64,000 bases of DNA from Apoderus coryli (GCA_911728435.2 OU452198.1:18448001-18512000); one strand, 5' to 3'. Counted from the first letter of the stretch, positions 11,777 to 22,914 are shown. Notes: generated by a model not told the origin, from the letters alone. Program-made: numbers and translations.

Positions 11777-12175
11777 GATATTTCTAAAACTAAAACTATT
11801 AAGTGTCGTATATCATTTAAAAAAACAAAAATGTGTAATTTTATTGGCTAAAAAAATCAGGGTAGTTCGATTTAAAAAAACATCTCTTAGAACGCCTCCG
11901 TATATGTGCGAGTTAAACCCAATAGAGTTAACTTACGCAAAACTTAAATTAAATAGGTATATAAGAACCCGCATACAACCCGAAATTTCAACCTTAATAC
12001 ATTAAAAAAAGTTCTTAATATCCATTAAGGATTGGAATAGTTCTTGCCGACATGTTAAGGAGTTGGAAGAAGAATTTTGGAGGAAATTGAGCACCTTATA
12101 ATAACTTTAGGACAAGATGACGACAGCGACACTGATGATAATAATGATGCTCAAGTTGAGGAAATCTAACAGATT
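11777..12175 (+). pseudogene. Tc1/IS630-like transposase, C-terminal end
   Basis: The sequence RTPPYMCELNPIEL (about 11893-11930) is the DDE_3-type block in which the glutamate of NPIE is the third catalytic residue. It is followed by YAKLKLNRYIRTR, ISIKDWNSSCRHVKELEEEFW and, after a frame change, an acidic tail LGQDDDSDTDDNNDAQVEEI ending at 12169. Such acidic tails occur in insect Tc1-like transposases. The upstream catalytic part is missing because this piece abuts the GC-rich DD41D fragment. A possible outer end lies at about 12770-12792 (ATCCAACCCTG). Confidence 0.75.
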
Positions 12176-12839
12176 ACCACCTTCTAATTATGATCGTTAT
12201 ATTTAATCGAAATATTTAAAACAGTTAATTATAGTTTCTAAACGTGACTTAAAGCAACAAGAAGATCCAAGATATTTTAATTGTTGTTTTAGATTTTCTT
12301 ATTTATTCAAGCAAGATCACCAAAGTATTTAATTCATTTCGTTACGTTGTTTTAGAATGTTTTTGTTTTTTATAAGAACGTTTTATTTTCATTTTTGGTA
12401 TGCAAACATTAGTACATAGTTAAAGTAAAATAAATAATTAAATAAATAAATGAAATACTTCTTGGGTGTTATAGCTTAATATCAGTAGGTGATTTTACCA
12501 AACACGTGAAGAACTTTTCATTAATTTTAATTTTTTAGTAACACATAAATGTTTATTAATTATTACTAAACTTTTACAACGCACGCCGCTGGAAATTTTA
12601 TGAATGAAATCAGCCATGTTTTATTACAACTGCATTCCCCTTACCGACACTGCGCTGTTACAGATCAATTTGACAAACAATAATTTGTTTCTAGCAAAGC
12701 AAGGAATCAAACGATCAAAGCGAAATGTCACATTTGTTACCTAGTTTAAACGTTGCGAACATTAGGCCAATCACTTTCATCCAACCCTGTGTATAAAACC
12801 GGCCAGATATAATATAATCTAAAATATATGACCTGGGTA
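12176..12839. other. Probable 3' flank of the Tc1-like relic
   Basis: Non-coding A/T-rich sequence. It ends in AGGCCAATCACTTTCATCCA followed by ACCCTGTG, which looks like an inverted-repeat end and may be the right terminus of the Tc1-like relic upstream. No matching left end was found, because that side is truncated. Confidence 0.4.
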
Positions 12840-13560
12840 AGGAAGCAGAATCTGGAAATGGTCGTAGTTGTCTCAGGGGACTTCAAAATGGTTATATCTA
12901 TCTTTATCTCAATTTTTTTAGCGCTAGGAGAATACTTTCCCTAGGTCGAAAAAGTAAAAATATCCGTTGTGTCACCCCCATAATTTTTCCGAAGGTTATT
13001 AATCTGTTTCACTGCAAATAATATTTACAGTTTTTCTTTCATACATAATTATATACCGTATGAAATTTAGTGGTGCTCGAAATGAACTACACAAACTAGG
13101 TGAATTTTTATATTTAAATTGTAAAAAATTATCAGAAAAACTAGAACTTGGTCATACGCTCGACGGTAGAAGATGTAAAACGAAACTGAAATATAGTTAG
13201 CGATGTAACTTTTAAATGCAACTTTCTCATGAATTATGGAAGCAAATATGGATACCGATAAAAAAGGATGCCGATAAAAAATGTTTTCAAATGATGTATC
13301 ACTCGTCACCTTCTGCTATTTAAGAGTTTGTGCACGCCTATCGCAGGGCTAAAGCGATTTCAACCAAAAACTAATGGGTTCATCCTAGCTAGAACTCCTC
13401 CAAACTCATATACCCAAGTTTAGCTGAAGCGTTTATGCGCTATCGTGGTAGAATACATACAGACAGACAGACTTCCAATTTAGGCGTCTCAAGGGACTTC
13501 AAAATGTTTATATCCGTCTTTAACTCAATTTTTTTAGCGCGTTCACCATACTTTCCCGGG
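12840..13560 (+). repeat. Dispersed repeat family A, copies 2 and 3
   Basis: 12840-12990 contains CTGGAAATGGTCGTAGTTGT, GGGGACTTCAAAATGG and TTTTTTTAGCGC. 13330-13560 contains AGGGCTAAAGCGATTTCAAC, ATGGGTTCATCC, CAGACAGACAGAC and the same GACTTCAAAATG to TTTTAGCGC end. The two match different parts of 36670-36960 and 38600-38760. The interval between them is unassigned A/T-rich DNA. Confidence 0.65.
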
Positions 13561-14400
13561 ATCGGGAAAGTAAAAATGTGCCATCATAATTCTTCGTACT
13601 AATTGTTGCTCGAAATCTATTGGAAAAGCAAGCATATCTGCCACTCTAAAAGGTCCTGCAAGCGGAGCTGATAGTAGTAGTTTTGAAACAATATCCGGAA
13701 CTATTGGATACGCAAACCTATTTCTTAAATAGGAAACACAAAATTCATCATTCATCCACGAGACTGCCCAAATAGGTGAGACAGGTAAGGTAAATTGCCA
13801 AGGACTAAAGTGAAAAAGAAGAAGAAGCTTGTTACAGCTCATAAAAAAATGGATAGAAAGATATGTATATCCATATGATGCGCTTTATAACAATACCGTT
13901 TCCTTTCTAAATATTTTTGAAATAGTAAAATTCGCCATGTGTTGGCCCAATATATTTCCATCGGATCCAACTAAGAGAAATAATTTTTCTTTGGGTAGCT
14001 GAGACGGCAAATAATATAAAAGCAAATGTTGGTATGTCGTGTTTGGAGTGGCATGACCAGATCTGAACTAATATGAGTCCTTTGTCAAAAATCAGATCAG
14101 CTAAAAAATATTCCAGCCATTGCAATAAACTGTTATTGTGAAAATATATTTTTCTGCCGACACTATGAGAAAATTGAATTTTACTGCTTCCATAGAGACG
14201 AGAAAGTATGCATTTCTAAGGCTAGCGCTACAAAACACTCAAAAATGGCTAGGCAAGAAAATTATTTTTAACTATTTGTAATAGATGGCGGCACAATAAT
14301 AAAAGCTATTAACAATGATGACAGACCAATGTGACAGTGGTTGTCAAAAATCGAGTGCGTGGTAAAATATTCAATTTGAATTTGATTCATCATTTATAAA
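13561..14400. other. Unassigned sequence
   Basis: A 99-codon open frame on the minus strand (13543-13842) overlaps the end of repeat family A and shows no recognisable domain. I treat it as chance. No other support for a gene is visible here. Confidence 0.4.
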
Positions 14401-14455
14401 ATAATCATGGAACATCTGATTGATCGTAGTGACGAGGAAACGAAGTTTCGATGAA

Positions 14456-15239
14456 TTTGCTGCCGGAAAAACCAAGAACCAAATATGAACTTCAGTATAA
14501 ACTGTTTGGTGGATTGGTGTAGTCCTAAAAACGTTAAAAAGTATAGTGAAAACGTGATTTTGACGTATTTATCGGATCTTTCACAAAAATACCAATCTTC
14601 AACACTGTGGTCAATTCATTCCATGTTAAAATCTACGCTATTAGTTAAAAATAACGTAAACATTAGAAATTTCAACAAAGTGACTGCCTTTTTAAAGAAG
14701 AAATCTGTTGGCCACATTGCAAAAAAGTCAAAAATTTTCGGCTAACGGGATATTGAAAAATTTCTTGAACCTGCACCGGATGCATTGTCATAAGCAATAA
14801 CCTTATGAATCAAAAACTATAATTTTCCTCTTCAAAAATATAATTTTAGGTAGTGTTGATTATAGGAGTGACCGGTGCTTGTAGAAATATTGAACTCACA
14901 AATATGATGATAGATCATGTGGTTAATAAAGACGATTTCTTAATAATTCACGTTCCAGACACAGAAACTCATAAGCGGCGAACTTTTACTGTATGCAACA
15001 CAGAACAAAAAGAAAATACTACTGACGTATCAATATGCAAAAAGTATTTTAGTCTACGTCCCAAAAATATGAATTCTCGACGATTATTTGTGAAATACAG
15101 TGCTGGAAAATGTTCAGCCCAAAATGTAGGACATCATGCAATTGGTGCAATTAAATTCTATTATTATTATTTAGTACGTTTAATGTTTTTTTTTTTATTA
15201 CCTACAATTGTACGGTGCCGGCAGAAAAATAATATGTAA
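14456..15239 (+). pseudogene. Crypton-like tyrosine recombinase relic
   Basis: The N-terminal core-binding part is visible as LPEKPRTKYELQYKLF, then after a frame change WCSPKNVKKYSENVILTYLS and TLWSIHSMLKSTL (to 14744). The catalytic-domain entry follows at 14853 as IIGVTGACRNIELTNM, where the arginine after GAC is the first recombinase arginine, then FLIIHVPDTETHKRRTFTV and YFSLRPKNMNSRRLFVKY. The distal H-R-Y catalytic part is absent, and stops interrupt the join. Insect genomes carry many such Crypton-derived copies. A separate C-terminal piece of the same type lies at 26590-26928. Confidence 0.75.
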
Positions 15240-15244
15240 ACCAT

Positions 15245-15345
15245 GGCGGTAAAGTGATTTTTTCAGGCTTCAAGAAGTGTCCGGGCTCGCTAAAGCTCGC
15301 CCGTACATTTCTTCTTTCAGCCTGAAAAAATGACACTTTACCGCC
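15245..15345. repeat. 101-bp hairpin element, GGCGGTAAAGTG ends
   Basis: Outer arms GGCGGTAAAGTG (15245-15256) and CACTTTACCGCC (15334-15345) are perfectly inverted. Pairing continues inward through TTTTTTCAGGCT / AGCCTGAAAAAA with a two-base offset, to an inner CGGGC / GCCCG stem. No ORF is present. It looks like a very small MITE or a structured RNA unit; which of these cannot be decided here. Confidence 0.7.
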
Positions 15346-15439
15346 TAGGAATACAATATACTATTTTCTGAAAATATTGACATTCTAGAAAAAACCTTTT
15401 TTAAGTTGTTAGTGGACCACGACAAAAATAACAGTACGG

Positions 15440-15582
15440 GAAACACTTTCCCAACAAGCAAAATTATTCCCGTACTGTTTTTCCCTGTGTTCTATAACAA
15501 AATGCCGAATGAATTAAGAACATTATCAACATCAAGTTTTTCAAACAGGGTTAAGGACTTTCTATTGAACGACGCCTCTTAT
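15440..15582 (+). pseudogene. LINE ORF2 C-terminal tail fragment
   Basis: The residues FYNKMPNELRTLSTSSFSNR followed by VKDFLLNDASY match the usual C-terminal tail of insect CR1/jockey-type reverse transcriptases (a short helix-rich block around 'LP..LR.L.S...FK...K.FLL...Y'). The fragment is cut at 15583 by the TAA-repeat tail of the opposite-strand LINE. Only this tail is present, so the call rests on pattern alone. Confidence 0.55.
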
Positions 15583-17003
15583 AATAATAATAATAATAGC
15601 TTTATTGCCCAACAGATTTACAAAATCCCTTTACAGGACAATTCCTAGATACAAAAACTTTATTACATTCATATCTTAAATTCTAGATTTATTTTAAAAA
15701 AAAAAGAACATCAAAATTCCAAAACAGCATGAACAACACGTTCTAATTTACTAACACTATCAAAAAATATATCAAAACAGTGACCTAATTCATTAAATTT
15801 AACAGATTACATAGAGTGGGGATCTCAAGAGAACATTAGTCCTAGCACGCTCACATCTAAACAAACAATCGTGTCTAGTGGAAATTCTGGGAATATTAAA
15901 GTTTAGTTTTGAAAGAATATAAGAACAATCCACCTTGTTATGGAGAACATTACACAAAAACATTAAAGATGACAAAACACGACGAAGTTCAAGACTCTGC
16001 ATTGAAAATCGAGCTAAAAGAAGTCACTGATCGTATCCTCGAGTTGGATAAGCGCCATCCTGCTTCCAGACCAAATATTTCAAAAATCTACGTTGTATTT
16101 TTTCTAATGACTGCTTATGATAAAATGGGGACCAAATGATAGATCCATACTCTAATTTAGAGCGAACATTGACAAAATAAAGGGCAATAAGAGCATCGAG
16201 ACTCACAAATCCCTTACAACTTCGCACTAAGAAGCCATACATACGACTTGCTTCCTGAATTCTGACTTTAATGTGCTCATTAAATGTGAGTCTCGAATCG
16301 AACATCACTCCGCGGTCAGTAACCAAGTCTGATCGGGACAAACAAATGCCGTTCAGTGTATAACAACAATGAATTTCTTCTTCCGAGAGTAAGTGACGCA
16401 TTTACACTTTGCTATATTTAGCGATAGTTTGTTTATGTCACACCAGTCGCACAAGTTATTAAGATCGCTCTGCAACGCCAAGCAATCCAACCTAGTTGTA
16501 ATAGGTTTAAAAATTTTAAGATCATCAGCAAACAAAAGCTTTCCTGCCTGAATAGTTTCGAAATCCGTGTATACCACATCCATTTGGCCACCACAATCCA
16601 AGGTTTCCGATATCTCTTGTGTAATGTGTGTAAGATTGGTAATTGTAGATCTATGATTCATAAATCCATGTTGAAACACAGAGATATCGTTACACAGATC
16701 ATTCTAAATACGCGCATATAAAATTGTTTCAAATATCTTTGAGAAATTCGACAGAATAGACACGGAGCGATAATTGGTTATCTCACACTTATCTCCTGAT
16801 TTAAAAACAGGAACAACCCTCGCCCGCTTCCATACATCAGAGTATTTTTGTGTCTTCAAAATTAAGTTAAAAATGAGTTCCAAAGGTTCCACAAAAGCTC
16901 CAATACAATCTCTGACAAGAAAAGGAGGTACCAGATCGGGACCCGCCGTCATCTTATTCTTCATCTTATAGTGTTCATGAATTTTTAAACTGTACAAATA
17001 TAT
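15583..17003 (-). pseudogene. CR1/jockey-like LINE, 5'-truncated, with ATT-repeat tail
   Basis: On the minus strand, 16997-16704 encodes the fingers and palm (KNKMTAGPDLVPPFLVRDCI, VPVFKSGDKCEITNYRSVSI). 16679-16353 carries QHGFMNHRSTITNL and, directly after TDF, LLFADDLKIF with the catalytic ADD; the block between them (KAFD to PQGS) is deleted. 16401-16024 holds the thumb (SKLEYGSIIWSPFY, then QRRFLKYL). The C-terminus runs to about 15705. The 3' end is an (ATT)n run at 15583-15600, as in the LINEs at 39305 and 41305. Frame breaks make it non-functional. Confidence 0.88.
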
Positions 17004-17004
17004 T

Positions 17005-17176
17005 TTAATGTGTAATGTTTGTTCTGTATGTCACAAATTTTTGTCGTTACGTCGTCTACTGTATTTATTGTATTGTAGTTTATTTACTAAGTATATGTTT
17101 TTTCTTGTTTGTTTGACTTGTGTAAAACCATGTTGGTTTGAAAGCACCAATAAACGATTTATTTATTTATTTATTT
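17005..17176 (+). repeat. 3' end of a plus-strand LINE with (ATTT)n tail
   Basis: A T-rich untranslated tail ends CACCAATAAACGATTT followed by ATTTATTTATTTATTT. This arrangement, an AATAAA-like signal followed by a short tandem tail, is typical of insect LINE 3' ends. The coding part is missing because the minus-strand LINE abuts it. Confidence 0.5.
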
Positions 17177-18625
17177 CAAACCCTCTAATATACCATAATA
17201 TAGACAAAATAATGCACATAAATACATTTATTTTTTATATATTATATATTTATTGTTATATTGCAATTATTACAATTATTTATTGATCAACGGCTGAACT
17301 TCTTTCCCTGAGAAATGGGCAACATTACTTACTACTTGTATTAATAACAGATTTTTCGCTTTTTCGTACTAAAAATCATATTAGCCCCTTCAATTTTATT
17401 ACTAAGAGATTCTTCAATGTATCCCTCAGCAACAGTTGTTCTTGACTTCCATCCCCCATGCCTCTTTAAACTACAGAGTCAACCAAAATTCTCGGCGAAA
17501 ACAATGCCCTGTATATTCTCCAGGATTTGCTGAATTTAATATTTGGCAACAATTTGATGCATTTTACCAAACTAATTTCCGTTTTGGTATTTAAAGAAAA
17601 AATGAGAATTTTCGTAATTTTTTGTCCCTAATGCAGAATATTTCGTATCAAGTTCCATGTATGTCTCATTATTGCTCTCACAAACGACCACGGCTTTTTA
17701 GTTTTGTTGTCTGGAATACTAATTAAAAGCTACACAGTATTAACTTGTAATTTAATCAATAAAAAAAAAATTCTATGAAAAACCTTAGCTTTGGGCCGAT
17801 CGATTTCTGGATTTCAATTATAAAAAAGTAAACAAAAATGGTAACTCTACGCATAGGTATAGTCTTTCTAATTTTAGTTTAAAATGATATGAAAAATTAC
17901 AAATCGATATCCCTTGGTAATGTCAATACCGACCGTAGCCGTCCATAGGCGCACCCTTTGATCTTTTCATAACAATACTTGTCCTACGATATTTGAAAAA
18001 TCCTTTATGTATTAACAATTGTATGTTCATTTGTATACAAGTATACTTTATTTTTCTTTGCCGCTCCAACACGGCAACATAAAAACCTACGCTGAAAAAG
18101 ACTGTTTTTGGTTTTAGAAGTTTAAACATAGATGCACACGTACCTAGTCCGTGATCGAACAGCAAGGAATATACCTTTATAATAATTAATACTATTTTTA
18201 ATACTTGTTATGCATATAAGTAGATACGTTTATAATAATATGCTTCTGATATTATAAACTAACAACAAATTTTACTCACTTAGTCACAGACATTTTCTAA
18301 TAGAACGTAAAAATTTTATAATATGTGTATTCGTCACATTATTTTCAGACCTTAACTGATGATAAATAATATTTAAAAGAATACGCTGGCTTTGTACCTA
18401 CATATAAATCTTGATGCTTAAACTCCCAACGTGTTCCGCTCGTGTCGTATACTGGCCGTGTCTGATCCAGTGACTGCAAAAAGTTTCATCCACTTGAGGT
18501 TTTATTAAAAATTATCTAATTTGATAGATCTTCTTTCATTTTATTAATCTACGAAAAACTATTGAACAAATTATAATTACAATATTCTGCCACCGTGTTT
18601 TACTGTCGGACAAAAATTTTCTTGT
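17177..18625. other. Unassigned A/T-rich DNA
   Basis: No gene or clear repeat is visible. An 80-codon minus-strand frame at 17923-18165 has no recognised motif and is likely chance. Confidence 0.45.
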
Positions 18626-18629
18626 TTAA

Positions 18630-19427
18630 GGGCCAGTTTTATAGGTATAGTTTAAACCAAATGTGGCAGTTAAACTTAAGTTTTTCTTTTTTGTTCGTTT
18701 TATAGCTGCATTTAACCACCAATCTTCAGAATTCTGTAGTTTAACTATCAACTGATGCTTGAAGTACCCGTTAAACTGTAAACTATAGTTTAAATATACC
18801 AATTGTGTAATTTTTAACAGTACGAATTGTTAGTAAAGCAATAGGTAGGTACGTAAAAATATTTGTGAAAGGGTTATAAATATTAAAAATAAAATTACAT
18901 ATAAAATAAGTACCTACCTAGTACTATTTGCTTGTGTAATATGGATGATGTATTAGAAGAAATATTTAGAGATTATTGTCTGATGATAAGGATTACGAAA
19001 ACATCATTGATGCTATTAAAGTCCCAAGAAAACTTCGAACTTTTAAGGAACGAATATATGATATGAATAATTTTTAGCGCGATTTATAATTTCAAAAGTG
19101 TCTCTTGATATTTTGCTAGAAATACTGGGCCCAGTTCTAGAAAATAATACAGTCCAATAAGTTTTACTTTTACTAACCAATTTATATTTTTACCAAGAAA
19201 TAGATTTTTTATCATGAATCATCCATGTCTGCTCTGATATTTGAATAAATACGTATTGATATAGAACGGTGTGCTGCTTAACAAGATAATTTCATATAAA
19301 GTGAAGTTAGCTAGATTTTGCAAGTAACCGTAATCTATAAAACTAACATTTTGAATAACTATGAGTTAAACTAAAGATAAAAGCTGGTGGTTAAACTATA
19401 GTTTTACCGTAACCTATAAAACTGGCC
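18630..19427 (+). mobile_element. PIF/Harbinger-like element relic
   Basis: Both ends read GGGCCAGTTTTATAGGT inward and are inverted, with ATAGTTTAA repeated just inside. The left flank is TAA and the right AAA, near the three-base TWA target of the superfamily. Between them, from about 18942, a decayed frame encodes MDDVLEEIFRDYC and, after breaks, RKLRTFKERIYDMNNF and a HARBI1-like 'SKVSLDILLEILGPVLE' block (to about 19145). The nuclease domain is absent, so the element is non-autonomous and old. Confidence 0.65.
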
Positions 19428-20075
19428 CAAAATTCAACATTAAGTCTTCGCCATACCATCCGATTATATTTAGATTAATCTGAGAAAATAACACGTTGCC
19501 AAAAATTATTTGTTTCATTCATATATTTATTTGCAAGCTCTTTTTTTTTCGATTAATTATTAACCCAATACTTTTTCCAGTCACTGTAGATATTTTTATT
19601 ACTGTCGGTATCCTTTGGCAGGCATGACGAGGGAGAAATGTATCAAAAAACGCTGCATTCGATGCCCTTTTATAATGTAAAGAGGCCTGGGAACGGATAG
19701 CCCCGGTAGAACCGATAAATTTATATATTTTAAATTAACTTTGGTTAAACTGTACATCGATTTTTTAAATGTTTTCATTAAGTTAATTTTTTTTATGTGG
19801 GTAAATAATAAATTTCGAGTATTACGATATATCCTCTAAAGTACCTATTAATGGTTTAAGTTAATTGAAATATTGTGGTGGCCTCTAGTGGAGATCTATT
19901 GAATTTATGAACTAACACACACATACCAGTGTATAATAAAATACATAAATACTCGTATTATAATACAGTACAGGTATTGCGGGGAATTGGTATGCTTTAC
20001 AAGTTACTTAAAAGATGCCGCCAGTTGTTACATGTAGTCTGGGTTGTCCGCGAAAAAATAAAATATTGACATATA
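19428..20075. other. Unassigned A/T-rich DNA
   Basis: No gene seen. Only simple A/T-rich sequence and short runs are present. Confidence 0.45.
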
Positions 20076-20640
20076 CAGGGTGTCCCATAATTAATGGTAC
20101 ACAGTAAAAGTGCAGAGTCCTTGGGTAAAAATATTGAGATTTGGCCAAAATTCCCTTAGCCCAAATGTTGATAATAATGGTTTGGGGGCGAGGCATTTGA
20201 ATTTGTTGATAATTTTGATGTGAATTGTAGAGGGCGCTCTCTGCAGCACTTTAATTACATAAAAACAAATGTAACTTTTTTGCCTCAGTGTATTTACGTT
20301 TTTATTAAAAATATCACTTCTCTCATCATTGTTACGTAAAAAAAGGTATACATTGTGAATGTCGCTCCGAGCAACTATTTTCAAGATATTTGCAATTATT
20401 AGATTTTGATTTGCAAATGTAGAATTTTTCAAAGTAGGCTTGGATAATAAAAACCATTGCAATGACACTAAACTAAATATAAAATGGGTGGTTGCCATTT
20501 AAAAATTTTGAATTTTGACACTTTTTCAATTTGATTTTTTACTTTTAATATTTACTAAAAAAATATACGTAGGCGCCTAAAGTAGGTCTATATCTCCTAG
20601 GATATTCTAACAAATTAGATTATTAGAGCTTCCATATAAT
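20076..20640. mobile_element. Half of a TA-inserted foldback element (family of 36922-38608)
   Basis: A TACAGGGTGTCCCATAATTA tip opens at 20074-20076. The stretch 20500-20635 (AATTTTGACACTTTTTCAAT, then ATATACGTAGGCGCCTAAAG and TATATCTCCTAGGATATT) matches the arms of the foldback at 36922-38608 closely. The opposite arm is not present: the sequence passes instead into another repeat near 20638. A minus-strand 135-codon frame (20091-20498) has no family resemblance. Confidence 0.6.
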
Positions 20641-20741
20641 AAATAAACTGTTGCCCTCGAGGCACGAATAGCTCTCCATATTTAAGTGTAAAAGTAATAA
20701 TTTTATGACCTTTTTGTCATTTATCTAAAATTTATAGATAT

Positions 20742-20875
20742 ACCATATTATTTCCGAGAGTTTGGCTGTCAACTACTGACCGATCACCACTGATGAGTCG
20801 TGGATCGACGAAACGGTCGTCTGGTGAAAGTATAGTGGTTGACAGACAAACTCTCGGAAATAATGTGGTATATAC
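20742..20875 (+). repeat. Hairpin unit with 37-bp arms enclosing a ribozyme
   Basis: The arms start ATATACCA and run through ATTATTTCCGAGAGTTTG to CTGTCAAC. They pair over about 37 bp with two mismatches (left about 20742-20774, right about 20839-20876). The loop is the hammerhead motif. Flanking TA steps could be a target duplication, but the palindromic ends make that ambiguous. Confidence 0.85.
20785..20826 (+). ncRNA. Hammerhead ribozyme, type I, canonical core
   Basis: This is predicted to be a self-cleaving RNA. Stem I is CACCA (20785-20789) with TGGTG (20822-20826). The core CTGATGA occupies 20790-20796. Stem II is GTCG (20797-20800) with CGAC (20806-20809) around a TGGAT loop. GAA follows at 20810-20812. 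Stem III is ACG (20813-20815) with CGT (20818-20820) around a two-base loop. C20821 is the predicted cleavage-site base, in the context CGTC. All invariant core residues are present. Outside stem I an asymmetric internal loop (CTGACCGAT / AAAGTA) leads into the long hairpin, placed as natural loop-loop contacts usually are. The three-pair stem III is short, as in retroelement-associated hammerheads. Confidence 0.9.
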
Positions 20876-20984
20876 TAAGTTTTGTTAAACAAGCCCATTT
20901 CAATATTTTTTTTGTTTTAGACAGTATTTTTTTTAAGTATCGGGTTTTGTTCCTTTTTCTTCTCTTTGGAGGCACTATACAATG

Positions 20985-21470
20985 TCTCGACGGATAGAGT
21001 TTGGAAGAGGAAAAACTTTTTTATTTGTCGATTTAGAAGAAACTCATTATTTATAAAAACGTTTGCTTGTGTCGAAACTACAATTTCAAATGCCAAATTT
21101 ACGATTACTATACAGGGTATATCAAAAATATCATTTTTAATGATTTTTTTGTTTTTTTTTAAATTTTATGAAAATATTTTCAAAACCGTGATTTATTACA
21201 CCAATTGTGCAAAAAACACTAATAAACTTTTTTCTTAAAGTGGTTAATTTCATAGCTACTATTAAAATAATAATATTTAAAAAAAACAAGGAAATCAAAA
21301 TCATTAAAAATGTTATTTTTGATATACCCTGTATAGTAATCGTAAATTTCGTACTCGAAATTGTAGTTTTGACACAAGCAGACGTTTTTATAAAGAATGA
21401 CTTTTTCTTCTAAATCTACAAATAAAAAAGTTTTTGCTCTTCCAAACTCTATCCGTGGACACATTCACGA
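20985..21470. mobile_element. Foldback element of about 480 bp
   Basis: Arms at about 20990-21160 and 21295-21470 are inverted copies. Shared blocks include GATAGAGTTTGGAAGAG, TTTATTTGT(C/A)GATTTAGAAG, ACGATTACTATACAGGGTAT and TATCAAAAATA. Three overlapping open frames cross the arms but read the same sequence in both directions, so they are not genes. It is non-autonomous. Confidence 0.8.
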
Positions 21471-21877
21471 GCCTTTTCGTAGGACAAATTACGCCTCAAG
21501 CTCCTTTATAACTAGAGTTCCGGCTCTAGCTAATCGATTCTGCCAGCGGCTTGATTTTTTCGGAGATTCGGCGAGCTGAACAGGGTAATTGGTTCCAATG
21601 ACGTGAGATAGATTTGTGGTGCGCTTCCCTTTGAGTTCTGTTCTTTAATTTTTAGTGTGATATTAGGTTAAGAATAGGAAATTTATTTGTTTAATTTTGT
21701 TTAACTTTCTTCTATTAATATATGTTTTCTGTTTTTCTTTACTTTTTTAATTGTAGTTATCCAATTTAAGAGGTGGTAATTATATTTAAATTTGTTGTTG
21801 TAGTGTATTGTTTTTAGTAGTTGTTATCAAATTGAAATTGGACATCATTGTCCGTTAATAAAGAAATAGAAATAAAT
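21471..21877 (+). pseudogene. LINE ORF2 C-terminus and 3' untranslated region
   Basis: The phrase PFRRTNYASSSFITRVPALA followed by NRFCQRLDFF, ending in a stop at 21579, has the layout of a LINE ORF2 C-terminal tail ('RT...SF..R...L.N'). A T-rich 3' region follows and ends with GTCCGTTAATAAAGAAATAG and AAATAAAT, a likely polyadenylation signal and short tail. Only the tip of the element is present. Confidence 0.5.
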
Positions 21878-21879
21878 GT

Positions 21880-22910
21880 TTATAAAGACGAACTCTCGTA
21901 GAAAAATTTTCAGAGGTCTGACAAAATTCGTTTGCAGAGCCGCGATACCAAAATATCACGCTCCGCCACTGACCTGTATGGATTAAGAGCATTTCAAAAT
22001 TCTACGGCATCCAATATTATTTAACAGATAAAATAATTTTCACCAATTTTAACTAAATTACAAATACTTCTTTATGTATATCTATGAATTAAATATATTG
22101 TTATGTAATTGTTAATTGTGTTATATGGAAAAGAAAGTTAACCTAATTATATTATATATTATTGATGCTGATTGTATATATTAATATCGATTGAAGATTT
22201 TCTAGTGATTTTTTAAAATAATTTCTACATTAGATTGAGAGATAAATAATATTATTTATCATTGTTAATATTAATTACATTTCATTTACATTGTTACCTA
22301 AACCTTGCATAGTAATAAACGTTTTTAGTGTCATCGACAATAAAAGCGCAATTTCCTGCCGGCCGGCGGCAATAAAAATTCCTATTCCGCTTTTGATGAT
22401 ATTAGGAAAATATTTTTTTGGGGCAGAATAGGGATTTAAATATAAAAATAACACAAGTTTGAGAGTTAGGTTTTATTTCTTTACAACTTGCAGTCCTCGA
22501 GGACATAGTTGAACCTTAAAAATAATCATGGATGATGAACCTTAAAAATATATAAATTTCTGTAAATTGTATTTGATTTGTAAAAGGCACCAAAATCTAA
22601 ATAGATATAAATAGAAATAAATAAAATAAAATCTTTGTATATAAAATTATAGAAAAATGTCATTAAATTCCTGTATATAATTACCGGTGTGAAATTTACA
22701 GCCAAAGCCAGCAGCCAAAATTTCCGAATACAGATAAACGACCAGTGGCGCGCTGAGAATTTTCAAGGTCAACGTCTTTATATATTAAATGAATACAAAC
22801 ATTTTATTTACAAATAAATGAACAACTTTTCTTAGGAAAACTATAAATATACCATATTAAAAAAATTATATAGGGGAGATTTCTAACAAAATCAAAATTG
22901 AACTGGTAGC
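21880..22910. other. Unassigned A/T-rich DNA
   Basis: No gene identified. A short GC island (CCTGCCGGCCGGCGGC at about 22356) sits next to an inverted pair, ATTCCTATTCCGC at 22378 and GGCAGAATAGGGAT at 22422, which may be a very small hairpin element. Confidence 0.4.
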
Positions 22911-22914
22911 AAAT

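Larger units (their letters stand above)
20638..20985 (+). repeat. Dispersed repeat family B, copy carrying the ribozyme hairpin
   Basis: AAACTGTTGCCCTCGAGGCA, CGAATAGCTCTCC and CCTTTTTGTCATTTATCTAA on the left, and TTTAAGTATCGGGTTTTGTT and TCTCTTTGGAGGCACTA on the right, match 30037-30210. That second copy lacks the hairpin found here at 20742-20875 and the 30-40 bp after it. Confidence 0.8.

Noticed and set aside
13543..13842. 99-codon minus-strand frame
   Set aside because: It overlaps dispersed repeat family A and shows no family resemblance.
20966..21579. Overlapping 60-90 codon frames
   Set aside because: They lie across the inverted arms of a foldback element and read the same sequence both ways.
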